Notes: generated by a model from the letters alone, not told the origin. A DNA stretch of 64,000 nucleotides from Limisphaera sp. (GCA_025057755.1 JANWVC010000005.1:124001-188000), one strand, 5' to 3'. Shown: positions 8,736 through 19,331, counted from the first letter of the stretch. Numbers and translations are program-made.

Positions 8736-11700
8736 ATCAGAGGAAAGCCATACCGAATTTGACGAAGCTGGCTCAGGTAGCCGTGCTGGTCGGCGTCCTG
8801 GGTGTGGCGGGTTGCTCGCGTGAAGCGCGGCAAGAGCGGCACATGAGTCGCGCAGACAAGTTGTACACTGCAGGCGACTATGATCGTGCGGAGATCGAGT
8901 ATCGGAATGCCCTGAAGTACGGAGGGACCAACCCCATCGCCGTGGCGCGCCTGGCCTTGATTCTCTATCAGCAAGGTCGGTTGATTGAGGGTTATCAGGT
9001 GTTGCGGACTGCGGTGGATCTTGTGCCCGACCATTCCGAGGTGCGTCTGGCATACGGTCAGAGTCTCTTGGCCTTGGGCAACTTTCGGGAAGCCCGGCAG
9101 CAAGCACAAATGGTGCTTTCCCGCTCGCCGACCAACAACGAGGCCTGGCTGCTACTGTGGGACACGACCATCACGGGCGAGGACTTAAAGGAAACCCGTC
9201 AGTGGTTGGATAAACTGCAGCCGCAGGCGGCAACCTGCGCCGGCTATCACCTGGCTTGGAGTGGTGTACTCAGTCGGCAGGGTGATCGGGCAAGAGCCGA
9301 GGCAGCCATTCGGCGGGCGCTGGAAGTAGAGCCCCGGTCCAGCGCGGCTCAATTTGCCTGGGGCACCTGGCTGGCGCGCGCGGAGAAAATTCGTGAAGCA
9401 GAGGAGTCTTTCAAGGCTGCGGCGGAAATGGCTCCGCTCCGCTCGGCTTATCGACTTCGCTACGCCGAATTCAAGGCCGCGACAGGCGACCGAACCGGCT
9501 CGCGAGCGCTGCTCGAATCGTTGGTCAAAGAAGTTCCAGATTATTTGCCGGCTTGGACGGAGTTGGCCAAGTTGGAACTGGCTGAGCGGAAATGGGACGC
9601 CGCCGATCAGGCGCTGCGCCGGGTGTTGGTACGGGATCCGGTGAATCTGCCGGCCTTGTTGCTCCGGCCTCAACTTGCCGTCGCCCGTGGGCAATACACG
9701 AATGCAGTCGTTGAGTTGGAAAAGATTCTCAAACTGGTGCCGAATCATCCCCGCGTCCTCTATCAAATGGCCCTGGCATCGCTTATGGTCAACGACGTCA
9801 CACGCGCGGTCAACAGTCTGGAACAGGCCCTTAAAGTGGCACCTGACCTTGTGGAAGGGGTGACGCTGTTGGCTGAATTGCGATTGCGCCGGGGCGATCC
9901 GTCCGGGGCCATTCAATTGTTGCAACCGTTCGTGGCTCGTCATCCAGAAGCTTGGCAGGCGCGCCTGTTGTTGGCTCAGGCCCACCAAGCCAGAAATGAA
10001 GCCGATCGAGTGATCGCCATTTACCAGGAATTAGCGCGAGACTTTCCCACCAATCCTACTCCTTACCTGTTGATGGGGCTCATTCAGCGCCAGCAAAACC
10101 AATTGCAGGCGGCTCGGGCGTCGTTCGAGCGGGCTGTTGAAGTCCTCCCTGGATATCTGCCCGCAGCGGAACAACTGGTACAATTGGACCTGGCTGCCCG
10201 CCGATTCGATGAGGCACGCCAACGAGCCGAGGCGGAGTTGGCGCGGCATACCAATTCACCCCTGCCATGGATGCTGCTCTACCAGGTGCATCTTTTCCAA
10301 ACCAACCTGACGGACGCTGAGCGTGCCCTGTTGAAGGCTGTGGAAGTTGCGCCAGATTACCGACCAGCCCATGCCGAGCTCGCTCGAGTGTATCTTGCCA
10401 CGGGTCGTCAGAAAGAAGCGGTCCAGCGTTTGGAAGCCGTTGTAGAGTCCAATCCTCGCGATGTAGTGGCTCTGATGCAATTGGCTTTGCTTCAGACGGG
10501 ACTCAGCAACTATGTGGCCGCGCGCAAAGTTTACGAGCGGATTTTGGAAATCCAGCCGCGGTATGCCCCGGCGTTAAACAACTTGGCGTGGCTTTTGGCA
10601 GAGTATCTGGACGAGCTCGACCGAGCATATGAACTGGCGCGACAAGCCGTGGATCTTCGACCGGACGAACCCGCCAGTTCAGATACCTTGGGATGGATTT
10701 TGTTCAAGCGGGGCGAGTACAACCGGGCGCTCCCCTTGCTGCAGGAAAGTGCCCGACGACTGCCTGAGGAAGCCGAGGTGCAATTCCACCTGGGTATGAC
10801 CCACTACATGCTTGGAGAAGAGACCGCGGCACGCGTGGCGTTGCAGACGGCCATCCGGCTTCGGCCGGATTTTCCTCAGGCGGAGGAAGCCAAGCGCCGG
10901 CTTGCCTTGCTGGATTTGCAAGTCGGCGCTGTGGACCATACGCAGCTGGGGACACTCGAAAAACTGGCGAGACAGGAACCTCGTGACCCGGTGGTATGGT
11001 CGCGCTTGGCGGAAGTGTACGCCCGTCAAGGGCGATGGCCTCAGGCGGTGGAAGCCGGTCAGCGAGCCGTGGAAATTGCACCCGGTTCGGTCGTATTCAG
11101 GACCCGTTTGGCGCGCTGGATGGGCGAAATGCCGGATCGCTTGGATCGTGCCATCGAGTTGGCCAGGCGGGCTCGTGACATGGCTCCTGACGACCCGGAA
11201 GTCGCTCATACGTTGGCTCGTTTGGTCTGGCGGAAGGGGGACCAAAAGTGGGCCGCCAGTTTGTTGGAAGAGGCGGTCCGACGTGTTCAGGACAATCCTC
11301 GTTTGTGGTATGACCTGGGCTGGGCCCGGTACAGCATGGGCCAGGTTCCCGGCGCATTAGAGGCCATGCGGCGGGCCGCCACGCTGAAACCGGAACCATC
11401 CCTACAACAAGAAATCCAAGAATTTGAAAGGGCGATCGCATGGGCAGCAGCCCCGCCCACCACGCCGGCAGAACTGACGCAACTTCGGCAATGGGCCCAG
11501 TCTCGGACAAACCACGTGCCAGGTCTAATGGCGTGGGCCATGGCAGAAGGCCGCCAAGGCCGGGCTGCGGAAGCAGCTCGTTTGTTTGAGACAGTGCGTA
11601 ACATTTTTCCTAATTTTTTGCCTGCCATGCGTGAGTTGGCCGTGCTCTATTTTGGACCGCTCCAGCAACCCGATCGCGCGTATGAACTTGCCTTGCGCGT

Positions 11701-11971
11701 ACGCGAGGCGGATCGCGAGGACATGGCCATGGCCCGGATCGTCGGGATTCTGGCGCAGCGTCGGGGCGACTTTACCCGCGCCGCGGCCGCGTTGACCGAA
11801 TATACACGTCAGCACAGCGACGACGCGGAGGCTTTGTACTATCTGGGGTTGGCTCATCGTCAACTGAAGCAACCCGACCAAGCCCGTCAGGTATTGAATC
11901 GGGCCGTGAGCCTTGCGCCGAATGCGCCCTTTATCGCAGAAGCTCGAAAAATTTTAGCCGAGCTCAAATGA
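8732..11971 (+). CDS. TPR-repeat lipoprotein of the exosortase/PEP-CTERM system (PrsT-like)
   Basis: This 1079-residue protein begins with a lipoprotein signal whose lipobox is LGVAGC (Cys28), so it should be anchored to a membrane facing the periplasm. From about residue 35 almost to the end it consists of degenerate 34-residue tetratricopeptide repeats, recognisable from recurrent A...G....A...Y..AL...P patterns such as YNRALPLLQESARRLPEEAE. Very long TPR lipoproteins of this sort (PrsT family) are diagnostic neighbours of exosortases and are presumed scaffolds for polysaccharide assembly or export. It overlaps the exosortase stop by 4 bases (ATGA) and a terminator follows about 50 bases after its end, so the two form a bicistronic unit. 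Confidence 0.88.
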   Translation: MNQRKAIPNLTKLAQVAVLVGVLGVAGCSREARQERHMSRADKLYTAGDYDRAEIEYRNALKYGGTNPIAVARLALILYQQGRLIEGYQVLRTAVDLVPDHSEVRLAYGQSLLALGNFREARQQAQMVLSRSPTNNEAWLLLWDTTITGEDLKETRQWLDKLQPQAATCAGYHLAWSGVLSRQGDRARAEAAIRRALEVEPRSSAAQFAWGTWLARAEKIREAEESFKAAAEMAPLRSAYRLRYAEFKAATGDRTGSRALLESLVKEVPDYLPAWTELAKLELAERKWDAADQALRRVLVRDPVNLPALLLRPQLAVARGQYTNAVVELEKILKLVPNHPRVLYQMALASLMVNDVTRAVNSLEQALKVAPDLVEGVTLLAELRLRRGDPSGAIQLLQPFVARHPEAWQARLLLAQAHQARNEADRVIAIYQELARDFPTNPTPYLLMGLIQRQQNQLQAARASFERAVEVLPGYLPAAEQLVQLDLAARRFDEARQRAEAELARHTNSPLPWMLLYQVHLFQTNLTDAERALLKAVEVAPDYRPAHAELARVYLATGRQKEAVQRLEAVVESNPRDVVALMQLALLQTGLSNYVAARKVYERILEIQPRYAPALNNLAWLLAEYLDELDRAYELARQAVDLRPDEPASSDTLGWILFKRGEYNRALPLLQESARRLPEEAEVQFHLGMTHYMLGEETAARVALQTAIRLRPDFPQAEEAKRRLALLDLQVGAVDHTQLGTLEKLARQEPRDPVVWSRLAEVYARQGRWPQAVEAGQRAVEIAPGSVVFRTRLARWMGEMPDRLDRAIELARRARDMAPDDPEVAHTLARLVWRKGDQKWAASLLEEAVRRVQDNPRLWYDLGWARYSMGQVPGALEAMRRAATLKPEPSLQQEIQEFERAIAWAAAPPTTPAELTQLRQWAQSRTNHVPGLMAWAMAEGRQGRAAEAARLFETVRNIFPNFLPAMRELAVLYFGPLQQPDRAYELALRVREADREDMAMARIVGILAQRRGDFTRAAAALTEYTRQHSDDAEALYYLGLAHRQLKQPDQARQVLNRAVSLAPNAPFIAEARKILAELK

Positions 11972-12020
11972 TCTGCGTCCCGATTCTGTGGGGCGGTTTG
12001 AGACGTTGGCCCACTTTTGC

Positions 12021-12050
12021 AAGCCGTTTCCCAATGGAAGCGGCTTTTTT
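12021..12050 (+). terminator. Rho-independent terminator after the exosortase-TPR unit
   Basis: AAGCCGTTTCC - CAAT - GGAAGCGGCTT forms an 11-bp stem with a single G-T wobble, followed directly by TTTTTTG. It closes the transcript of the TPR lipoprotein. Confidence 0.88.
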
Positions 12051-13316
12051 GTTTCCCAGCCCTCAAACCAGCTGGCACCGAGGAACTGTCCGCTTTGAAG
12101 AGCCTGTACAAATCCTGTCAGTGTTCGATCCTTATCGTTCTCCGGAGCAGTTGCTGGCAAGCCTGCCGTGCAGACTCTGCAGGGTGGCAATCTTCGGCGT
12201 GCTTTGGCTCGCGAGCTGAGCATGAGGCAGTCTTAATGGAAATCCCGCATGACTTAAGTCCGCAAGGCATGGTAGGGCGGTTCTAATAGGATTGCCGGCC
12301 TGCGTGATTGAACTCGCGTATGTTGGCCATGGCACATGGACTGGTTTCGCTGCTGAAAAACCGCAAGAGGTAAGAGTCAGGCCAGCACCGGGATGTGTCG
12401 AGGGGTTTGCCCTTGGCTCGACTACTAAGGACCATAAGAGGGAAGCATCCTCCCATTTACGTGGCTTGGTTTTGTAGGAAACACATAAGTGTTCATTATC
12501 GTGTCGGCACGTCAAACGGCTCACACGTGAAGAGGACCAAACTTGCCGCACTGGGCGAGCTCCGGACACAAGCGGTTCCTGCCGGATGAACCAAGGCGCG
12601 GCACTCATCTTCGAACCACAATTCACATTTATGGGTGAATCTCGGAAGCGATTCGGGACGATGGGGATCACCTTGGTTGCGTCCGATAGTTTGGGGATCC
12701 TTCCGGTTACCGACTGCATTTAATGCTTTGTCAGGGCTTCAATGATCGCTGCGTTTAACACACTAGTGGCAACTAGCTTCAAACTGCATGAGCGTGCCTT
12801 GGGCAGGCGTTCTGGGCACTCACTCCCTTGCGGGCGCAGTTAGTGACGAAATGCCTGGGATCGAGTTTGCGTCTGTGACCGTCCCTGCCATTCATTGACG
12901 ACGAACCGGATGAGCAAGCGACAGTCGCCGCGGATCTTTCCGGCTATCACCGAGCAGGTCAAGCGCTCGCTGTACAGCTAGCTGCGTGGGGTTGGAATGC
13001 CGGGTGCCTGATGTGTTTGTGGCAACACGCCTGTGATATAACAGCAAGTTTGCTTCGAGACCTGCCGGGCTGCCCCGGGCCGTGGTGCGGTTGCAAGGAT
13101 GACGCTTTGCTTCTCATGGGAACAACACACCAAAGTGACTGAGTGACTATTTCCAATTTCCATCCATGATCGTACCCGAAAGTCATACCCACTGGCACTG
13201 CTAAACCCCAAGGTGGCTGGCACAATCGGGGCATTCAGCACGAAGGATTCCTCCAACCTCCCAGCCACTGAAGCCAAGGTGATCGCCGTCAGCCCAATCC
13301 CGATCGGCCCGCGAAA
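12051..13316. other. 1.27-kb gap with no intact gene
   Basis: Reading frames on both strands are short or biased and match no family I know. The right end (about 13200-13316) continues the trend of the truncated efflux gene and may contain unrelated sequence joined to it. One minus-strand peptide near 12610 (LWFEDECRA) faintly recalls IS630-type transposases but nothing around it supports that. Probably an area of decayed sequence. Confidence 0.4.
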
Positions 13317-13958
13317 TCACAGGAGCACCAACGCTGCAGGCCGCACGGTTTGCGTGTAGGCGCGAAACAGGTGTGCAGGATGAAACGGGTGTCGGTAATG
13401 GGTGGGTAAGCCTTCCGGCAGACCAAACCTGCAGGCGCAACCCAGCGCCATGCCCAGCAGATCCAAGAACACAAACGGCCCGCGCCAGCCAAACCACACG
13501 TGTAGCCAGCTGCCCACCACCGGCGCAATCACTGGCCCAAGACCCGCCAGCATCGCCACTTGCGCCATGAGTTTTTGCGCTTCCGCGCCGGGAAACAGGT
13601 CGCGAATGACTGCCCGGCTCACGATCATTCCCGCGCCGGCGGCCAAGCCTTGCACCGTGCGCAAGGCCACCAACCAGTTGAAGCTCGGCGTGACCGCGCA
13701 CGCCGGTGCGCTGGCCGTGGAAACATCGAGGGCGGTGAGAATCACTCGTTGGCGGCCAAACGAATCCGACAACGCGCCGTGAAACTGTTCATGCCTGGCC
13801 AGCGCTGCCAGAGACCCGCTGAGCATGGATTGCGTCTGGCTTTCCCCGACGCCGACATGCGCCGCCAGCGCGGGAAACGACGGGAAATACGTGTCCCTCG
13901 AGAACGGGCCGAGCGTGGAAAGGGCCGCCACGACCAAAGTTGTTCGCGAGTGTTTCAC
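13317..13958 (-). pseudogene. Truncated Bcr/CflA-type MFS drug-efflux transporter
   Basis: A 213-residue open frame that is clearly the N-terminal half of a Bcr/CflA multidrug transporter: FSRDTYFPSFPALAAHV in helix 1-2, FHGALSDSFGRQRV (the MFS loop 2-3 motif), RTVQGLAAGAGMIVSRAVIRD in helix 4-5, and AMLAGLGPVIAPVVGSWL. Family members are about 400 residues with 12 helices; this one stops after roughly six with no matching continuation in another frame, so the second half appears deleted. The start overlaps the TetR gene stop by 4 bases (ATGA), the layout of a regulator-efflux operon. Product is unlikely to transport. GC content is visibly higher than in the flanks. Confidence 0.75.
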
Positions 13959-14620
13959 TTGGCCTGCGACCGTTTCCTGGATTCTCCCGGCAGGACGGCG
14001 CGAAACCCTGCGGCGGCGAATGCCACGAACCGTTCCGCATAGCTCTCAATGTCCAAGGGCAACCGCCGGCCGCCGGGCGGTTTCCGACCCAGCATGAGCA
14101 ACGAATGATGCAACGCGCCGATCAACCAGTGCCTCCGCCAAAATACATCGTCAGCCGTCAGCCCCGGCATCGCCCGCATCAGGGCCGCATCGAACCGTTT
14201 CACCACGGTCTCAAAATCGCTCCGGATGGTCTGCTCGACGACCGCGTTCGGCTCGATCAGGCAGCGGGCCATCAGCTTGGCGAACGTGCCGCCGCCCCGG
14301 GCCGGGTCGAGCGCCTGCTCGACCGCCGGCCGGAATAACGCGTCCAACACCGCTTCGAGTTTGGGCGGCTGGTCGCCCGCTACCGCTTCAACGCCATCCA
14401 ACGCGCGCAGCCGCGCCTCGGTCAACGGTCGCATCCGGCGCTCGAACACCGCCGCAATCAACGCCTGTTTGCTGCCGAAATGATAATTGATGGCCGCCAG
14501 GTTCACGCCTGCCGCGTTGGTGATGTCGCGCACGGACACCGCGTCCGGGCCGCGCTCGGCAAACAACCGCTCCGCCGTGTCGAGCACCCGGTCGCGCGCG
14601 CCCGACGCACCCGCATTCAA
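13955..14620 (-). CDS. TetR/AcrR-family transcriptional repressor
   Basis: The 221-residue protein has the TetR helix-turn-helix at residues about 10-55: RVLDTAERLFAERG, then VSVRDITNAAGVNLAAINYHFGSKQAL, a near-canonical DNA-binding domain. The C-terminal ligand domain matches the larger class with a C-terminal helix bundle (FRPAVEQALDP, RHWLIGALHHSLLML). It precedes, and by 4 bases overlaps, a Bcr/CflA-type efflux gene, so it presumably controlled its own operon and the pump. The coding sequence is markedly richer in G and C (rows of GCC, CGC, CCG on the coding strand) than the genes on either side, suggesting recent acquisition. With the pump truncated, any remaining role is unclear. Confidence 0.85.
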   Translation of the reverse strand: MNAGASGARDRVLDTAERLFAERGPDAVSVRDITNAAGVNLAAINYHFGSKQALIAAVFERRMRPLTEARLRALDGVEAVAGDQPPKLEAVLDALFRPAVEQALDPARGGGTFAKLMARCLIEPNAVVEQTIRSDFETVVKRFDAALMRAMPGLTADDVFWRRHWLIGALHHSLLMLGRKPPGGRRLPLDIESYAERFVAFAAAGFRAVLPGESRKRSQAK

Positions 14621-14993
14621 CGCTATTTGGCCTGGTAACTTGAGTCTTCCGACCCAGACGAGCGCTCGAAGTCTACGACCGTTACCGTATTCCGTAAGAA
14701 TCTCTTATCTGAATGACAATCTCTACACTGATGTAATTTTGGCTTGAGCAGTCAGATGCCTGGCGCTGTTGGTGGGCCCCAAGTGCAGGAAATGGGGCAG
14801 GTGCAGGGAATTTTGCTTTTCGGCTTTGGTTGATGGGCTATGCTCACAGGTCCGGGCTGAACCCCGCGGAAGTTCGACCATGAAGATCGCCATTCCTACG
14901 ATTGCAAGAGAAACCTTGGCCAGGGGGACAATTCACGCCTTTAGGCCACCTTTCGGCAGGGTCATGATCGCTGACGGGGCTGCAAGAGGCCGC
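14621..14993. other. Gap between divergent TetR and rhamnosidase genes
   Basis: About 370 bases between divergently transcribed genes; promoters for both should be here. The rhamnosidase frame stays open back to 14769 but that stretch does not look coding. Confidence 0.5.
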
Positions 14994-17900
14994 ATGTGGC
15001 AAACGTGCCGCAAGTTGATTTGGCTTTGCGCGGTCTTGGTTTGTGTTGGTTCAGGAGCTAGCGGCAATGTCCGGGTGGTGGATTTGCGCTGTGAGTATCG
15101 GACCAACCCGATTGGGGTGGAGCAGGAAACGCCCCGTCTGAGCTGGCGGTTGGAAGCGCCAGACGAACGGCGCGGTGTACGTCAGTCAGCCTGGCAGGTA
15201 TTGGCAGCGTCTCGAGAAGAGCTGTTAAGACGTGATGTGGGGGATTTGTGGGATAGTGGCAAGGTCGTTGGTCAGGAGACATTGCACATTCCCTATCGGG
15301 GCAAACCTTTGCAATCGGCGCAGACCGTTTTCTGGAAGGTCCGGGTTTGGGACGAAGCGGACCGGGTGACCCCTTGGAGCGAAGTGGGCCGCTGGACAGT
15401 TGGATTGCGAACCCCCGGCGATTGGAAGGCGCGTTGGATCGGTTTTGATGCTGCGGCTGAGCCTGATCCGGCCAGAGCGCACCTCGAGCCGCATCTGCAT
15501 TTGCGCGGAGCACGTTGGATCTGGCTACCCGGCACGCGGCACGAGAGTCAGCCACCTGGGAACGGCTTCTTCCGAAAGACCATTTTAGTTCCTTCGAGGC
15601 CGCGGGTTGTACAGGCATGTTTTCTGCTGGCCGCGGATGATGCGTTTCAACTTTTTATCAATGCACGGCCGGCAGGCCAGGGATCAAACTGGCGCGTGGT
15701 GCAGTGCCTGGAGGTGACGGACTTTATCAAATCGGGCACCAATATCTTGGCCATTCACGTTCGAAACGCCGGTGCACAGCCCACGCCAGCGGGGCTCATC
15801 GGCAAACTGGTGCTTTTGCACGAAGGTGGGGCCGTTCAAGAATTCCCCATCGACACCACGTGGCGCGGCAGTGCCATGGCTGGAGACGGCTGGCTTAGCG
15901 CCTTACAAGAGCCGGTCGGGTGGTTGCCGGCCACTGAGATTGCATCTTACGGAGATGCACCCTGGGGAACAGTGGAGTTAGAAAAGTCGATGCAGGCGCC
16001 TGCCGTTTATCTCCGCAAGAGCTTCATTTTAGGCAAACGTGTCCGCCGTGGGATACTATTCGCGTCAGCCCTGGGTGTGTATGAACTCCGGGTGAACGGT
16101 CAGCCTGCGGATCGAGATGTGCTCTCACCTGGTTGGACCGATTATCGCAAGCGCGTGCATTACCTTGGCTACGATGTCACCGACCTGTTGCGACGAGGCG
16201 AGAATGTCTTGGCGGTTGTCTTGGGGGACGGATGGTATGCCAGTTACCTGGCATTTACAGGGCGGCGACATTATTACGGCGAGCGACCCCGGTTCATTGC
16301 GCAACTGCACCTTGAGTACACGGACGGATCCACCCAAACGATCGGCACGGACGAATCCTGGAGAGCTTCCCATGGCCCTGTTCGTGCAGCGGATTTGCTG
16401 ATGGGCTGCGTGTATGACGCGCGGCACGAAATGCCGGGCTGGGATCGTCCGGGCTTCCATGATAGCCGCTGGCAGTCGGTGAACGTAGACGAGGAAGTCC
16501 GCGTACGGCTGCAAGCGCATCCGGCTCCGCCCATTCGGCGGATCGAAACCCTGCCAGCGGTCCGGGTAACCGAGCCGAAACCCGGTACTTATATCTTTGA
16601 TTTGGGCCAGAACATGGTCGGTTGGGTACGACTGGAAGCTCGAGGCCGAACCGGTCAAAAAGTCGTCGTCCGTCACGCCGAAGTGTTGAACCCCGATGGC
16701 ACGATTTACACCGAAAACTTGCGAGCTGCCCGTGCGACCGACACGTATTATCTGCGAGGTCCCCGCAAGCGTGCCTATGAACCGTCCTTCACATTTCACG
16801 GGTTTCGTTATGTGGAGGTCACAGGGTTGGATTATCGACCCGCACTGGGCGACGTTACTGGAGTGGTGGTGCACACAGATTTGGCACGAGTATCCTCGTT
16901 TGAATGTTCCGAACCTTTGGTCAACCGACTGTTCCTAAACACGCTTTGGAGTCAGAAGGGCAACTTCTTGGATGTTCCCACGGATTGTCCGCAACGGGAT
17001 GAACGAGCCGGCTGGACCGGAGATGCGCAAGTGTTCATGAAAACCGCCTGCTTCAACATGGACGCGCCGGCCTTCTTTACAAAATGGTTGGTGGACCTTT
17101 GCGAAGATTCGCAACGCGAGGACGGCGCTTTTGGAGACGTCGCGCCTCACATAAACGTCGTCGGATACGGAAACACCGGTTGGGCCGACGCCGGCCCTAT
17201 TTGCTGCTGGCAGATGTGGCGGATGTACGGAGACTGTCAGATCCTGCAAAGGCATTATTCAGCCCTGGCGCGCTTCATGAATTATCTTGAACAAACCAGC
17301 ACCAACCGTGTCCGTGGCACCGGCGCTTATGGCGACTGGCTACGCCTGGCTGGTCCACAGCATTCTGAAGTGATTGGCACGGCCTACTATTATTATACGG
17401 CCAGTGTGATGGCAGAGTTAGCAGCAGCAGCGGGTTATGCTGCGGATGCGGAACGATATCGGCAATTGGCCGGGGAAATTCGGCAAACCTTTGCTCAACA
17501 GTTCATCCGTGAGGATGGTCGGATCGTGGACGCACGGGGCGAGACCGGCCAAACCTTTTATGCCCTGGCCTTCGCACTGGGTTTGGTACCGGAGAACCTG
17601 CAGGCCAAAGTGGCTGCCGCCTTTGTGAGGACTGTGGAGGAACGCGACTGGCATTTGGCGACTGGTTTTCTTGGCACGCCCATGGTCCTTTTTGCATTGG
17701 AGCGTGCGGGGCACCCTGACCTGGCCTGGCGTATGGCCTTGAACAAAACATACCCGTCTTGGCTCCAACAGGTGATTTGGGGGGCAACCACCATGTGGGA
17801 ACGATGGGATGGCTGGCATCCGGAACGCGGTTTTCAGGATCCGGGCATGAATTCCTTTAATCACTATTGGCTCGGCTGTGTCGGTGAGTGGCTTTTTACC

Positions 17901-18257
17901 CGCGCCGCCGGTATTGACACGGACGAGCCCGGATTCAAGTCCATCGTGATTCGACCGCTCATTCCCAGGGCCGGCGCAGGGCTAAGTTGGGTCCGAGCCC
18001 ACTATCATTCCATCCGTGGACGGATTGAAAGCCATTGGCACCGCACCGAAAATTCCTTGCAGATGGAAATCCGAATTCCGCCCAACGCTACCGCACGGGT
18101 GCACGTCCCAACCTCCGATCCCAGCAGCGTGAAAGAGTCGAATCGCCCGCTGGTAGAAAGTCCGGCGGTTAACGTTCTGTCTCAAGGACCGCAAGAAGTG
18201 GTGGTGCAAGTAGGATCTGGACGATACCGTTTCACGGCGCAATTGCCGGATTCGTGA
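14994..18257 (+). CDS. Secreted alpha-L-rhamnosidase, GH78 family
   Basis: From ATG 14994 the product is about 1087 residues and starts with a signal peptide (RKLIWLCAVLVCVGSGASG); the open frame extends further upstream but those residues lack a signal sequence, and ATG 14964 is a second choice. Domain order: an N-terminal fibronectin-like domain (VDLRCEYRTNPIGVE...PRLSW), a first jelly-roll (RGARWIWLPGTR... TNILAIHVRNAG), the rhamnosidase N domain (YELRVNGQPADRDVLSPGWTDY), then the catalytic (alpha/alpha)6 barrel with PTDCPQRDERAGWTGD, the GH78 signature containing the acidic residues, and TTMWERWDGW with the presumed base Glu, and a C-terminal beta domain. It removes terminal alpha-L-rhamnose from plant polysaccharides or glycosides. 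No operon partner follows closely. Confidence 0.92.
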   Translation: MWQTCRKLIWLCAVLVCVGSGASGNVRVVDLRCEYRTNPIGVEQETPRLSWRLEAPDERRGVRQSAWQVLAASREELLRRDVGDLWDSGKVVGQETLHIPYRGKPLQSAQTVFWKVRVWDEADRVTPWSEVGRWTVGLRTPGDWKARWIGFDAAAEPDPARAHLEPHLHLRGARWIWLPGTRHESQPPGNGFFRKTILVPSRPRVVQACFLLAADDAFQLFINARPAGQGSNWRVVQCLEVTDFIKSGTNILAIHVRNAGAQPTPAGLIGKLVLLHEGGAVQEFPIDTTWRGSAMAGDGWLSALQEPVGWLPATEIASYGDAPWGTVELEKSMQAPAVYLRKSFILGKRVRRGILFASALGVYELRVNGQPADRDVLSPGWTDYRKRVHYLGYDVTDLLRRGENVLAVVLGDGWYASYLAFTGRRHYYGERPRFIAQLHLEYTDGSTQTIGTDESWRASHGPVRAADLLMGCVYDARHEMPGWDRPGFHDSRWQSVNVDEEVRVRLQAHPAPPIRRIETLPAVRVTEPKPGTYIFDLGQNMVGWVRLEARGRTGQKVVVRHAEVLNPDGTIYTENLRAARATDTYYLRGPRKRAYEPSFTFHGFRYVEVTGLDYRPALGDVTGVVVHTDLARVSSFECSEPLVNRLFLNTLWSQKGNFLDVPTDCPQRDERAGWTGDAQVFMKTACFNMDAPAFFTKWLVDLCEDSQREDGAFGDVAPHINVVGYGNTGWADAGPICCWQMWRMYGDCQILQRHYSALARFMNYLEQTSTNRVRGTGAYGDWLRLAGPQHSEVIGTAYYYYTASVMAELAAAAGYAADAERYRQLAGEIRQTFAQQFIREDGRIVDARGETGQTFYALAFALGLVPENLQAKVAAAFVRTVEERDWHLATGFLGTPMVLFALERAGHPDLAWRMALNKTYPSWLQQVIWGATTMWERWDGWHPERGFQDPGMNSFNHYWLGCVGEWLFTRAAGIDTDEPGFKSIVIRPLIPRAGAGLSWVRAHYHSIRGRIESHWHRTENSLQMEIRIPPNATARVHVPTSDPSSVKESNRPLVESPAVNVLSQGPQEVVVQVGSGRYRFTAQLPDS

Positions 18258-19331
18258 GGATTGGACCGGATCGAATGCTTCTCTCTGCATGGGTCACCTT
18301 CTTGCCAGGGGCACTTGAGGCACTTAAGCAGATCTCGGAATTTTGTTTCGGTCGTTGTTCCTATCAGACGGAGCACGCCGATTCGAATGCACACTTTGGG
18401 GAACACTTCCGTAAAGTCTGTAAGCCACAATCATCATATTTCTGAGCTGCCCTTACAGACAATAGGACTCCACGGCCTTCATAAAAGAACAGGGTGGTGA
18501 ACCCTTGGATGTTGACCTCGGCGATTAGCCCGGGTCGCGAATCGTGTAGTTCGCTTCGATCTCGACGTCACGAAAACAGCCAGACGCGCGTCCCCATGCT
18601 GCTGCGCGCCAACCAGTCAACCTCTCTCTCGATGACGTCGAGGGGAGCAGTTCAAAATACGTTTACACGGCGGTCTAGAGTTCGATGTGACCCTCTCTCA
18701 CGGCGTTGGATGAGCGAAGGGTCTCGCCCGACACCCCTCAAGAACCGCGATTGTAGAATGATCGTAAAGTCGAATGATACACATCTCCTCAAAGTCGGTT
18801 TGCCGGTGGCTGACAAGGATTTTTTGGACCCAGGAAACCCGCAGACAGTTGTGATTCCTATAAGGCCACGGCCGTTTCGTCACATTGTGCAATTCGTCTT
18901 ATTAGAGGGTCTAAAACCTGATCCTTGACCGTAGATTAAAAGATTCCGGCGTGGCGAGACAAAGGCCTTTGCCTTGCGTTTGGATGAAGACAGAGTGTAC
19001 CGCCCTGCTAATAGCCCTCGCGTAAATGTACTTCGCTCTTGAGCACCTAAGGGGCCTCGCAGGTTCAAATGCAGGGTCCAGATGCAGTCGAGGAGGCCAT
19101 TTGTGGCAGGGATGTAACCATCCTGAAAAAACATGTTGACAAATTGCTGTCGATTCAACTAAAAGGGAACTCGAAAGCTGGTTCCCTAGATCCCTAGAAG
19201 CAGTTTGCCGCTGAAGTGAGCGGATACAAAGTCTCTGAGCTGCAGACAGCTTCTTGGGCTCGTTATGGAGCGAACCAGATGATAGCAGCGACAACCAAAC
19301 CCTGACAACCAACCCGCCTCGTTGTGGACCT
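18258..19331. other. 1.07-kb gap with no accepted gene
   Basis: Minus-strand frames around 18880-19160 and 18700-18890 are open but carry no family motif and run into stops in all frames. A 6-bp inverted repeat (GGGAAC...GTTCCC) lies near 19165-19186 just after a TTGACA-like element at 19136-19141, which may belong to the promoter or leader of the next gene. Otherwise nothing recognised; a decayed gene is possible. Confidence 0.4.

Noticed and set aside
12590-12640. IS630-like LWFEDE peptide on the minus strand
   Set aside because: Only a handful of residues; no transposase context, catalytic spacing or terminal repeats.
19060-19090. tRNA-like GGTTCAAAT motif
   Set aside because: The flanking bases do not form a T stem or any cloverleaf.
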